From: an uncultured Bacilli bacterium
Lineage (GTDB): Bacteria > Bacillota_I > Bacilli_A > RF39 > UBA660
Length of the DNA: 5,396 bases
Reading direction: 5' to 3'
NCBI GenBank assembly: GCA_944331885.1
Contig: CALVJF010000057.1
Coordinates: 1 to 5,396, forward strand
Shown: in pieces, positions 1-5,303 of the stretch
Position numbering within the stretch: position 1 is the stretch's first letter
Layout: every line of letters starts with the position of its first letter
The notes under the pieces: generated by a model
The model's input: the letters and a program-made list of their open reading frames with translations, nothing else
Told to the model about the DNA's origin: nothing
The model's database searches: none
Translations under genes and position numbers: made by a program

Positions 1-50
1 TTATAAGAAGTTATTTTTTATTTGTTTGTAGTAAAAAATATTAATAATAG

Positions 51-59
51 TGATAAAAT
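51..59 (+). promoter_or_regulatory. TG-extended -10 element upstream of the glycosyltransferase remnant
   Basis: TGaTAAAAT at 51-59 is an extended -10 with five of six consensus bases in TAAAAT. No good -35 lies 16-18 bases upstream. Transcription would begin near 66, shortly before the AGGGGA ribosome binding site at 79-84. The same nine bases occur on the minus strand in front of the ucpA-like gene. Inference from sequence only. Confidence 0.4.
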
Positions 60-89
60 AGATTATTCTTTAATGAGTAGGGGATATAA

Positions 90-422
90 ATAAGTTCTTT
101 AGTAAGTGTGATAATTCCTGTTTATAATGCTGAAAAGTTTTTAAAAAGGTGTATAGATTCAGTTTTAAATCAAAGTTATTCTAATATAGAAATAATTTTA
201 GTTGATGATTGTAGTACAGATAGTTCAAAAATAATTATGGATTATTATACTAAGCATTTTAAAAATATCGTAGCTATCCATAATGAAAAAAGACTTTATC
301 CTGGTGGTGCTAGAAATGTAGGTCTCGACGCTGCAAATGGTAATTTTATATATTTTCTAGATAGTGATGATTTTGATAACATTGAGACTGCTAGGATGAT
401 ATTAAAAAAAAGAAATCAATGA
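90..422 (+). pseudogene. Truncated family 2 glycosyltransferase (N-terminal GT-A half only)
   Basis: This is the start of a GT-A fold family 2 glycosyltransferase, which transfers sugars from nucleotide-sugars in the cytoplasm, usually onto surface polysaccharide or lipid carriers. Visible motifs, counted from GTG at 108, are the IIPVYNAEKF nucleotide-binding strand (2-11), VDDCSTDSS (32-40), GGARNVGLDAA (66-76) and the metal-binding DSDD (85-88). The frame stops at 420-422 after 104 codons, whereas family members usually run about 250-350 residues, so the acceptor-binding half is missing. The frame is open from 90 and the expected SLVSV lead-in is encoded upstream of the GTG. The ribosome binding site AGGGGA (79-84) is correctly spaced for codon 90, but that codon is ATA, not ATG. 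The GTG at 108 lies 23 bases from the site. Loss of start and 3' half suggests a decayed gene. A short expressed protein cannot be excluded. Confidence 0.75.
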
Positions 423-428
423 TTTCTT
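404..428 (-). terminator. Intrinsic terminator of the PH-like gene
   Basis: On the minus strand, AAGAAATC, a 3-base ATT loop and GATTTCTT form an 8-bp perfect stem (410-428), followed by a run of T encoded by 404-409. It begins on the stop codon (427-429) of the minus-strand gene and is a textbook rho-independent terminator for it. It also covers the last codons and the stop of the plus-strand glycosyltransferase remnant. On the plus strand the stem is not followed by a T run, so it should act mainly on minus-strand transcripts. Confidence 0.75.
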
Positions 429-768
429 ACTTTATTAGTTTGGTTATTACAGTATATAATTCTTTATCCTCAAATTCGAAATAAAAATTGTCTTTTAAAA
501 TTAAACGGTATTTAGAATGATTTTCAATTTTAGTTATGTCTTTTAAATTTATTTGATAATACACTTCTTTATATTTGGGGTATTGTACTCCACTAGCTAT
601 ACGTAATACTTCTTCTGGTGAATTAGGATCAATTAAATAGTCTAAAAATAATATTCTTTGATTAGTAATTATAATACTTGTTTCTTTAATATCTTTTTGG
701 TGTTGTATGGTTATGCTATCAAATATTTTTTTTACTTCTTCGTTTGGAAGTAAATTATAATTATACAT
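427..768 (-). CDS. Small PH/GRAM-like domain protein of unknown function
   Basis: This encodes a 113-residue protein with no signal peptide or transmembrane helix, so it is probably cytosolic. The pattern resembles small bacterial PH-like (bPH/GRAM/YokE-type) domains: an N-terminal LLPNEEVKKIF segment (6-16), a central strand pair TSIIITNQRILFLD (30-43), then EVYYQINLKDITKIE (68-82) and a beta-rich LILKDNFYFEFEDKELY (89-105) before a short closing helix. The TNQRILF followed by an 'I-x-L-x-D-I-x-x-I' strand is the typical signature, but it is a fold-level similarity, and the ligand or partner is unknown. The start is secure: AAAGGAGG (776-783) sits 7 bases before ATG. The gene has a consensus promoter (789-817) and its own terminator (404-428), so it is a monocistronic unit. 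Existence of the gene is near certain; the PH-like assignment is moderate. Confidence 0.8.
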   Translation of the reverse strand: MYNYNLLPNEEVKKIFDSITIQHQKDIKETSIIITNQRILFLDYLIDPNSPEEVLRIASGVQYPKYKEVYYQINLKDITKIENHSKYRLILKDNFYFEFEDKELYTVITKLIK

Positions 769-788
769 TTTGGTGCCTCCTTTTATTT

Positions 789-817
789 ATTGTAGCATTT
801 CGTTAAATTTTTGACAA
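789..817 (-). promoter_or_regulatory. Consensus sigma-A promoter of the PH-like gene
   Basis: Reading the minus strand, -35 TTGTCA (812-817) and -10 TACAAT (789-794) are separated by 17 bases. The -10 is preceded by TGc (795-797), making it an extended -10. Transcription would start near 782, immediately at the AAAGGAGG ribosome binding site (776-783). The leader would therefore be very short, about 14 nucleotides. This is one of the two best-matched promoters in the window. Confidence 0.75.
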
Positions 818-840
818 TGATAGTATTAATTAAAAAAATA

Positions 841-849
841 TGTTATTAT
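841..849 (+). promoter_or_regulatory. TG-extended -10 element for the MazG-like gene
   Basis: TGtTATTAT (841-849) is an extended -10 with a start expected near 856, just upstream of AGGAGG (863-868). No good -35 is correctly placed: the TTGACA at 811-816 is 27 bases from the hexamer, which is too far. If this is the promoter, the ATG at 840 lies upstream of the transcript start. That independently supports initiation at the TTG at 876. Confidence 0.45.
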
Positions 850-862
850 GCTTATTAATAAT

Positions 863-868
863 AGGAGG
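863..868 (+). promoter_or_regulatory. Ribosome binding site that fixes a TTG start
   Basis: AGGAGG at 863-868 is a full-strength Shine-Dalgarno sequence, 7 bases before TTG at 876-878. It lies downstream of the in-frame ATG at 840, so it cannot serve that ATG and marks the TTG as the true initiation codon. Confidence 0.85.
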
Positions 869-875
869 TAATATT

Positions 876-1202
876 TTGGAAATTAAATATGATAAATTGG
901 TAAGAGATAATATTATAAAAATAATTGAAAACGATGGTGAAACTGCAGTTTGGCGTTATTTAAATGACGAAGATTATTGGAATTATTTGTTAAAAAAAGA
1001 TATAGAAGAATTAGAAGAAGTTAGAAATGCTACTTCTGCTGTTGAAAGAAAAAAAGAATTGGCGGATAAACTAGAATTACTGCTAGCAATGGCTGAATTT
1101 AATGGATTTACTTTAAAGGATCTAATTGGCGAGGCTGATAAAAAAAGATTAAAAAATGGTGGATTTAAGAAAAGAATCTTATTAGAAAAAATTATTAAGT
1201 AA
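876..1202 (+). CDS. MazG-like nucleotide pyrophosphohydrolase (COG4997-type), TTG start
   Basis: This encodes a 108-residue all-alpha protein of the MazG/HisE-like NTP pyrophosphohydrolase superfamily. It opens with the typical YDKLVRDNIIKIIE (residues 5-18) of the small single-domain 'phosphoribosyl-ATP pyrophosphohydrolase-like' family. The metal-binding signature is intact: E44, E45 and E48, a 12-residue gap, then E61 and D64 (EExxE...ExxD). The C-terminal GGFKKRI (95-101) is also characteristic. Such enzymes hydrolyse (d)NTPs or related nucleotides to monophosphate and PPi using Mg2+; the substrate here is unknown. The chosen start is TTG at 876, 7 bases after AGGAGG. An ATG at 840 is in frame but lacks an upstream ribosome binding site and would add 12 hydrophobic residues unlike the family. 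It sits 60 bases before the HD-domain gene in the same direction. Confidence 0.85.
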   Translation: MEIKYDKLVRDNIIKIIENDGETAVWRYLNDEDYWNYLLKKDIEELEEVRNATSAVERKKELADKLELLLAMAEFNGFTLKDLIGEADKKRLKNGGFKKRILLEKIIK

Positions 1203-1210
1203 AGGGCAAT

Positions 1211-1239
1211 TTGTACTTTTACTTTTTATTTTGTATAAT
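1211..1239 (+). promoter_or_regulatory. Consensus sigma-A promoter of the HD-domain gene
   Basis: The -35 TTGTAC (1211-1216) and a perfect -10 TATAAT (1234-1239) are separated by 17 bases, starting nine bases after the preceding stop codon. The start would be near 1246, before the AAGGA ribosome binding site (1253-1257). The HD gene can therefore be transcribed independently of the MazG-like gene. No terminator is visible between the two, so read-through is also possible. Confidence 0.75.
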
Positions 1240-1262
1240 AAGCAAACGAAAGAAGGATTTTT

Positions 1263-2021
1263 ATGGCTTATAATTTTAATGATGATGTTAAATTATATAT
1301 GGTTTTTGATATTCTGGGAGACATTGTGAGAAGTGGTCCTCAATTATGGCATATTGAAAGAGAGAGATTAGAAGACGTTAAAAATCATGTTTTGGATTTA
1401 TTATTAATTTATCGCTTGTTAGAAAAGTATTTGCCAAATTTTTTAGATGGTAATAAGATTAGAGATTATGCTCTTTGTCATGACTTGCCTGAAGCTATAA
1501 CAGGAGATATTACTCGATTCGAGGGTATAAGTGATGAAGAAATTGAAAGGGTTACAAAAATAGCTATCGATTACTTGGCAAAAAGATTTGGAAATGTAAT
1601 GGACTTGGAATCAATATTAAATTCTTATGAATCGAGAGTTGATATTGAATCAAAAGTAGTTCATATGATTGATAAAGTTCATTCGGCAATTGCATTTATT
1701 AAATATCAAAGTGAAAAAAATATTGATATGGATGATCCTAGAATTATTAAAATATTAAGAAATCATCCTTTTGTAGTTAAAAAAATTGCTGAAGGTTGTG
1801 ATTTGGCAGATATATTTTATCAATTTCATCGTCAAGCTTTATTAATAACTGATGAGGAGTGTTTAAGATATGGTATAAGTCGTCAAGATGCTGATGAAAT
1901 TGTTGCTGTTATAAGAGGTTTTGCAGAAGAGTTGTATAATCAAAAGGTTAATTGTACACTTCTTGGCGCTGAAAAAGAATTTCCATTAGAAGCTATGAAG
2001 TATCGAAAAAGACTGACTTAA
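1263..2021 (+). CDS. HD-domain hydrolase, YfbR/5'-deoxynucleotidase-like
   Basis: This encodes a 252-residue cytosolic HD-superfamily phosphohydrolase. The metal-binding and catalytic positions follow the YfbR-type pattern: R23, H42 in RERLEDVKNHVLDL (33-46), the H73-D74 doublet in CHDLPEAITGD (72-82) with E77 and D82, and a distal D137 in VHMIDKVHSAI (133-143). In E. coli YfbR the equivalent residues bind Co2+/Mn2+ and dNMPs, and the enzyme releases deoxynucleosides. The core ends near residue 160. The remaining ~90 residues are helical and make the protein longer than YfbR (about 200 aa), so the substrate may differ. The ATG is preceded by AAGGA (1253-1257) and a strong promoter. Together with the upstream MazG-like enzyme it suggests nucleotide-pool maintenance. 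HD assignment is firm; deoxynucleotidase activity is inferred. Confidence 0.85.
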   Translation: MAYNFNDDVKLYMVFDILGDIVRSGPQLWHIERERLEDVKNHVLDLLLIYRLLEKYLPNFLDGNKIRDYALCHDLPEAITGDITRFEGISDEEIERVTKIAIDYLAKRFGNVMDLESILNSYESRVDIESKVVHMIDKVHSAIAFIKYQSEKNIDMDDPRIIKILRNHPFVVKKIAEGCDLADIFYQFHRQALLITDEECLRYGISRQDADEIVAVIRGFAEELYNQKVNCTLLGAEKEFPLEAMKYRKRLT

Positions 2022-2033
2022 TAAGAAAAAATT

Positions 2034-2064
2034 ATGAGAATAAATAATTTATTCTTATTTTTTT
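2034..2064 (+). terminator. AT-rich intrinsic terminator after the HD-domain gene
   Basis: ATGAGAATAA (2034-2043) pairs with TTATTCTTAT (2049-2058) around a 5-base loop, with one G-T wobble and a single G-C pair. A run of seven T (2058-2064) follows. It lies 13 bases after the stop codon. The stem is long but weak. The position and T run support a terminator. Confidence 0.55.
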
Positions 2065-2106
2065 ATGTAAATAAGTAAATTGTTTGTTAAGAAAAATTAA
2101 ATAATG

Positions 2107-2115
2107 TGTTAAGAT
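2107..2115 (+). promoter_or_regulatory. TG-extended -10 promoter of the zinc dehydrogenase gene
   Basis: TGtTAAGAT (2107-2115) is an extended -10. A possible -35, TTGTTA (2084-2089), is 20 bases away, longer than usual. The start would fall near 2122, very close to the GGAGG ribosome binding site (2126-2130). The 16 bases 2107-2122 match 3194-3209, upstream of the lipoprotein gene, at 15 positions. Confidence 0.5.
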
Positions 2116-2136
2116 ATTATTATATGGAGGTGCTTA

Positions 2137-3162
2137 ATGAAAAGTGCAGTTTTAGTTGATAAGAAAAAGTTTGAAGTTTTAGATGTTGAAGAGCCAAAAG
2201 TAAAAGACGGCTATATAGTTATTGATGTTAAAAAGGCTGGTATATGTGGTTCTGATATTCATTATTGGGATGTTGGTGAACCAAAAGGATTAGTTTTAGG
2301 GCATGAATTTTGTGGTGTAGTTAGTGATAATAATGGAAATAAAGATTTTAATATTGGCGATCGTGTTACTGCTTTACCAATTTCTCCTTGTGGAAAGTGT
2401 GAAGCTTGTTTGACTGGTAATCCTCAGTATTGCCGTCAAACTTGGACATATGCTAGTGGTTTATCTTTGGATAATCCAGGAGCTTATGCCCCAAAAATGA
2501 ATGTAAGAATGGATATGGTTTATAAAGTACCTGATAATGTTAGTGATGAAGAAATGGCTATGGTAGAGCCTTCGGCTGTTGCTATGCATGCGGTTAACTT
2601 AGCTAATATCAAATTAGGTTCGAAAGTGTTAGTTATTGGTGGTGGAGTTATTGGCTTATTAAGTTGTATGTTTGCAAAAAAAGCTGGAGCTAGCTATGTA
2701 GCTGTAAGTGAAGTTAATTTAAGCCGTGGAAAAAAAGCTATAAAGCTTGGAGTTGCTGAAAAATTTTATGACGCTACTAATCCGGATTTGATTAAAACGT
2801 TAATGGCAGATACTTTAGGTGGATTTGATGTAGTAATTGAATGCTGTGGAAATAGTGCAGCGGTTACTAGTGCCATTACTGCGGTTAAGCCTGGAGGAAC
2901 AGTTGTATTAGTAGGTGTTTCTTTAACTCCGGTTAATGTACCTTTAGTAATGGCTGTAATGGGTGAGATGACTTTAAAAGGTGCTATTGCTTATACTAAA
3001 GAAGAATTTAAAAGCTGTATCGATATGATTGGTAGAAGAGAGATTGATGTATCTAAGTTTATTGATGATATTGTTAGTTTAAAAGATGTTCAAAAAGCAT
3101 ATGAAAGACTTACAAATGGAGAGGATTCTGCAATTAAAATATTAGTTGATCCTAATATATAA
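2137..3162 (+). CDS. Zinc-dependent medium-chain dehydrogenase, sorbitol/polyol-dehydrogenase-like
   Basis: This encodes a 341-residue cytosolic MDR-family oxidoreductase of normal length. The N-terminal GroES-like domain carries the catalytic zinc ligands C37 (GICGSDIHYW, 35-44), H56-E57 (GHE) and E144 (VEPSAVAMHAV). The structural zinc cysteines C85, C88, C91 and C99 are all present. The Rossmann domain has GGGVIG (168-173), and the acidic E192 at the end of the second strand favours NAD(H) over NADP(H). GSDIHYW is most like sorbitol/xylitol dehydrogenases; threonine or butanediol dehydrogenase activity cannot be excluded. The reaction is NAD-linked oxidation of a secondary alcohol, reversible. 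GGAGG (2126-2130), 6 bases before ATG, fixes the start. The gene follows a terminator and has its own promoter; no transporter or regulator adjoins it, so the pathway is unknown. Confidence 0.9.
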   Translation: MKSAVLVDKKKFEVLDVEEPKVKDGYIVIDVKKAGICGSDIHYWDVGEPKGLVLGHEFCGVVSDNNGNKDFNIGDRVTALPISPCGKCEACLTGNPQYCRQTWTYASGLSLDNPGAYAPKMNVRMDMVYKVPDNVSDEEMAMVEPSAVAMHAVNLANIKLGSKVLVIGGGVIGLLSCMFAKKAGASYVAVSEVNLSRGKKAIKLGVAEKFYDATNPDLIKTLMADTLGGFDVVIECCGNSAAVTSAITAVKPGGTVVLVGVSLTPVNVPLVMAVMGEMTLKGAIAYTKEEFKSCIDMIGRREIDVSKFIDDIVSLKDVQKAYERLTNGEDSAIKILVDPNI

Positions 3163-3193
3163 TTCAAAATCTCTTTTTTTATTTGAAGATATT

Positions 3194-3202
3194 TGTTAAA
3201 AT
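3194..3202 (+). promoter_or_regulatory. TG-extended -10 promoter of the lipoprotein gene
   Basis: TGtTAAAAT (3194-3202) is an extended -10. The -35 region at 17-base spacing (3174-3179) is only a T tract, so recognition would rely on the TG extension. The start would lie near 3209, giving a leader of about 24 nucleotides. No convincing terminator separates the dehydrogenase gene from this point, so read-through could also contribute. Confidence 0.5.
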
Positions 3203-3232
3203 ATTATTAAGAATAAAGAAACTGGTGAGATA

Positions 3233-4426
3233 ATGAAAAAAGGACAATCTTTTTTTAAAATTATTTGTTTAATAGGGGTTACTTTTATATTGGGAGCTTG
3301 TTCATTAAAGGGTGAATATACTTTAGAAATTAAGGCCGATAAGTCGATTGATGTTTCTATTATAACTGCTCTTGATGATGAACTAATAACTGGATTGATG
3401 TCCAATTCAGAGAATAGTGAGGAATTTTCTGACGAAGAAAAATGGAATTATTTGGAAGAAATGCTGTCTTCTGATTCAGGAGTAGACTATAGTCAGTATG
3501 AATTTGAAAAATCACAATATGATGATGGTACTTATCGTGGTTTTAAATTTTCTAAGAAAATTGCTAATATTGATAGTATTGCTGGTAAAGAGCCAAATTT
3601 AAAAATTGAAGATTTTGGTGAAATAAGCGATAAAACTATTTTTAGTAAAGATGGTAATATATATAAAGGTAAAATAGATTTAACAAACATGGAGAATGAC
3701 ATAGTTCCAAACGTTGATTATGATATGACTTTTGTAATTAAGCTGCCAACTAAAGTTTTGAAAAGTAATGCTGATAAAGTATCTGATGATGGTCGAACTT
3801 TAACATGGGATTTAATAAATAGTGAAGTTGATAGTATAGAATTTGAATTTAAATTTTTTAATTACTGGCCAATATTAATAGGTGCTTTAATTTTAGTTGG
3901 AATAAGTGGTGGTATTGTTCTATTTTTAAAACTGAAAAAAAGGAAGAAAAAATTAACACCTCCGCCAACTGTATTTGATAATACTGGTTCAGAAGTTATT
4001 GACAATCGAAAGATAGAAACTAAAGTTGATGCTTTTAATAAACCTATAGAATCTTTGGAAGATTGTGGAATAGTTGTTAATCCAAATAGCAAAATGGAAA
4101 ATAATCATGAAGTTTTGGATATGGAAAGTGAAAAAAATGAAGAAAATATTGCTATTAGTCAAGTTGATTTAAATAATAATCAACCTGTAAGTGTAGATAA
4201 TAATTTAAATGTAGAATTAAATACTGGCAAATTTTTTACAAATAATCCTGACTTGGTTAAAAAGCCAGAGGTAAAACCTGAAGTTACTGTTGCGGATATG
4301 TTTCCTACTGAAAGAAAAAGTGCGGAAAAGCAAAAGTATCAGGAACTAGATAAAACTGTTTTGATGTCGTCTTTAGTTACTGATGTTAAGGAAACAGAAA
4401 AATCAAATAAATTTTTTAACAATTAA
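3233..4426 (+). CDS. LppM-like membrane-anchored lipoprotein with long cytoplasmic tail
   Basis: This encodes a 397-residue envelope protein. Residues 1-23 form a lipoprotein signal with lipobox LGAC (20-23), so C23 should be lipidated by Lgt and cleaved by LspA. The external part (24-210) begins with GEYTLEIKADKSIDVSI (27-43) and has GFKFSKKI further on, the pattern of the LppM-like domain family in Gram-positives, whose function is poorly known. A single helix follows (about 212-232, YWPILIGALILVGISGGIVL), then the stop-transfer cluster KLKKRKKK. The last ~165 residues (233-397) should be cytoplasmic. They are rich in Asn, Glu, Asp and Lys, look disordered, and contain KFFTNN (333-338) and a C-terminal KFFNN (393-397). 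Anchoring by both lipid and helix, with a long tail, is unusual. ATG is preceded by a moderate GGTGAG (3224-3229). Topology confident; function unknown. Confidence 0.8.
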   Translation: MKKGQSFFKIICLIGVTFILGACSLKGEYTLEIKADKSIDVSIITALDDELITGLMSNSENSEEFSDEEKWNYLEEMLSSDSGVDYSQYEFEKSQYDDGTYRGFKFSKKIANIDSIAGKEPNLKIEDFGEISDKTIFSKDGNIYKGKIDLTNMENDIVPNVDYDMTFVIKLPTKVLKSNADKVSDDGRTLTWDLINSEVDSIEFEFKFFNYWPILIGALILVGISGGIVLFLKLKKRKKKLTPPPTVFDNTGSEVIDNRKIETKVDAFNKPIESLEDCGIVVNPNSKMENNHEVLDMESEKNEENIAISQVDLNNNQPVSVDNNLNVELNTGKFFTNNPDLVKKPEVKPEVTVADMFPTERKSAEKQKYQELDKTVLMSSLVTDVKETEKSNKFFNN

Positions 4427-4450
4427 AAACTCCATTTAGTGGAGCTTTTT
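4425..4450. terminator. Bidirectional intrinsic terminator between convergent genes
   Basis: CTCCA (4430-4434) pairs with TGGAG (4440-4444) around a TTTAG loop. On the plus strand the stem is followed by C and T5 (4446-4450). On the minus strand it is followed directly by T5 (from A 4425-4429). It sits between the lipoprotein stop (4424-4426) and the minus-strand dehydrogenase stop (4449-4451), serving both convergent genes. Confidence 0.8.
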
Positions 4451-5237
4451 ATATACCCATTGAATTTGTTTCTGGAAGTGTGGATCCACCATCTATAACG
4501 ATAGTTTGACCTGTTATGTAACTTGATTCATCACAAGCTAGGAATGCTGCTAATTCGCCAATTTCTTCTGGAGTTCCCAAGCGACGCATTGGTATTGCTT
4601 TAGCAATGTTATCGATTACTTCTTGAGGGTTTTGTTCATTAGTTTCTTGGGCCATCTTTTCAACCATTGGGGTTAAAATGTATCCGGGAAGAATAGCGTT
4701 AACGCGAATATTATTTTCTACTTCTTCGATTGCTAATGATTTCGTAAAGCCAATTAAAGCTGCTTTGGTAGTTGCATATGCAACTTCGCCTGTATCAGCT
4801 ACCATTGGCCCAGTAACACTAGAAAGATTAATTATAGAGCCTTTTTTATTTTTCTCCATATATGGTATTACTGCTTTAGTTACATTCCAACTTCCTTTAA
4901 TATTGATGTCGAAGTGTTTGTCTCTTAGTTCTGAGGACATGTTTGCAAAAAGTTCTAAGTTACAAATTCCTGCATTGTTTACTAAAACATCAATATGATT
5001 GTGGTTTTGAATAATATGATTTATGCATTTTTGAATACTCTCTTCATTGCGAATATCAACTTTATATGCAAATAACTGATTCTTATAGTTATTTAATTTT
5101 TTTAATGTCGTATTTAATTCATCACTATAATCGAGAATAATTACGGTAGCTCCGTATTTTAAAAATACTTTAACTATTCCTAAGCCGTTACCCATTGCAC
5201 CACCAGTAACTATGGCAATTTGATCTTTTAACTTCAT
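4449..5237 (-). CDS. ucpA: UcpA-family short-chain dehydrogenase/reductase
   Basis: This encodes a 262-residue classical SDR of normal length. It has the TGxxxGxG cofactor motif at 11-18 (TGGAMGNG), D36 at the end of strand two (favouring NAD(H)), NNAG (87-90), and the catalytic tetrad N112, S140, Y154 and K158. Segments such as DINIKGSWNVTKAV (110-123), SSVTGPMVADTGE (139-151) and AKAIPMRRL, plus the C-terminal DGGSTLPETNSMGI, closely follow E. coli UcpA as I recall it. That supports the family assignment beyond generic SDR. UcpA has been linked to furfural tolerance in E. coli; its natural substrate is unsettled, so no specific reaction is claimed. AAGGGGA (5244-5250) lies 6 bases before ATG. 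The gene is monocistronic, converges on the lipoprotein gene and diverges from the gene at the right edge. The symbol denotes family similarity, not proven orthology. Confidence 0.88.
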   Translation of the reverse strand: MKLKDQIAIVTGGAMGNGLGIVKVFLKYGATVIILDYSDELNTTLKKLNNYKNQLFAYKVDIRNEESIQKCINHIIQNHNHIDVLVNNAGICNLELFANMSSELRDKHFDINIKGSWNVTKAVIPYMEKNKKGSIINLSSVTGPMVADTGEVAYATTKAALIGFTKSLAIEEVENNIRVNAILPGYILTPMVEKMAQETNEQNPQEVIDNIAKAIPMRRLGTPEEIGELAAFLACDESSYITGQTIVIDGGSTLPETNSMGI

Positions 5238-5265
5238 TTTATATCCCCTTTTCTATTATATTAAT

Positions 5266-5274
5266 ATTTTATCA
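5266..5274 (-). promoter_or_regulatory. TG-extended -10 promoter of the ucpA-like gene
   Basis: On the minus strand, TGaTAAAAT (5266-5274) is an extended -10. A weak -35, TTTATA (5289-5294), is at 17-base spacing. The start would be near 5259, and the ribosome binding site AAGGGGA is at 5244-5250. It is divergent from the plus-strand promoter at 5304-5312, about 30 bases away, so one bound regulator could affect both. Confidence 0.5.
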
Positions 5275-5303
5275 CGATTTATTTATTTTATAAATAATTA
5301 TTA

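Noticed and set aside
73..93. Short ATG frame of six codons before the glycosyltransferase remnant, possibly a leader peptide
   Set aside because: It overlaps the AGGGGA ribosome binding site used for the following frame, has no ribosome binding site of its own and shows no attenuator-like structure nearby.
420..520. Possible TGA = tryptophan read-through extending the glycosyltransferase, as in Mycoplasma
   Set aside because: The extension would be antisense to the minus-strand gene and shows no glycosyltransferase motifs; all tryptophans elsewhere are TGG and no recognised gene contains in-frame TGA.
811..839. TTGACA as a plus-strand -35 for the MazG-like gene
   Set aside because: At 16-18 base spacing the candidate -10 is only an A tract, and the good hexamer at 844-849 is 27 bases away.
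3139..3180. Possible terminator at the end of the zinc dehydrogenase gene
   Set aside because: ATATTAG/CTAATAT (3139-3158) forms a 7-bp stem, but it is inside the coding end and the T run (3174-3180) starts about 15 bases later, so the geometry is wrong for an intrinsic terminator.
3196..3405. Open frame on the minus strand (69 codons)
   Set aside because: It lies opposite the promoter, signal peptide and first domain of the lipoprotein gene, has no ribosome binding site or family resemblance, and is a shadow frame.
3862..4092. Open frame on the minus strand (76 codons)
   Set aside because: It is antisense to the lipoprotein's transmembrane segment and tail; its phenylalanine-rich stretch is just the complement of the lysine cluster.
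4678..4998. Open frame on the plus strand (106 codons)
   Set aside because: It is fully antisense to the well-supported ucpA-like gene, with no promoter, ribosome binding site or recognisable motif.
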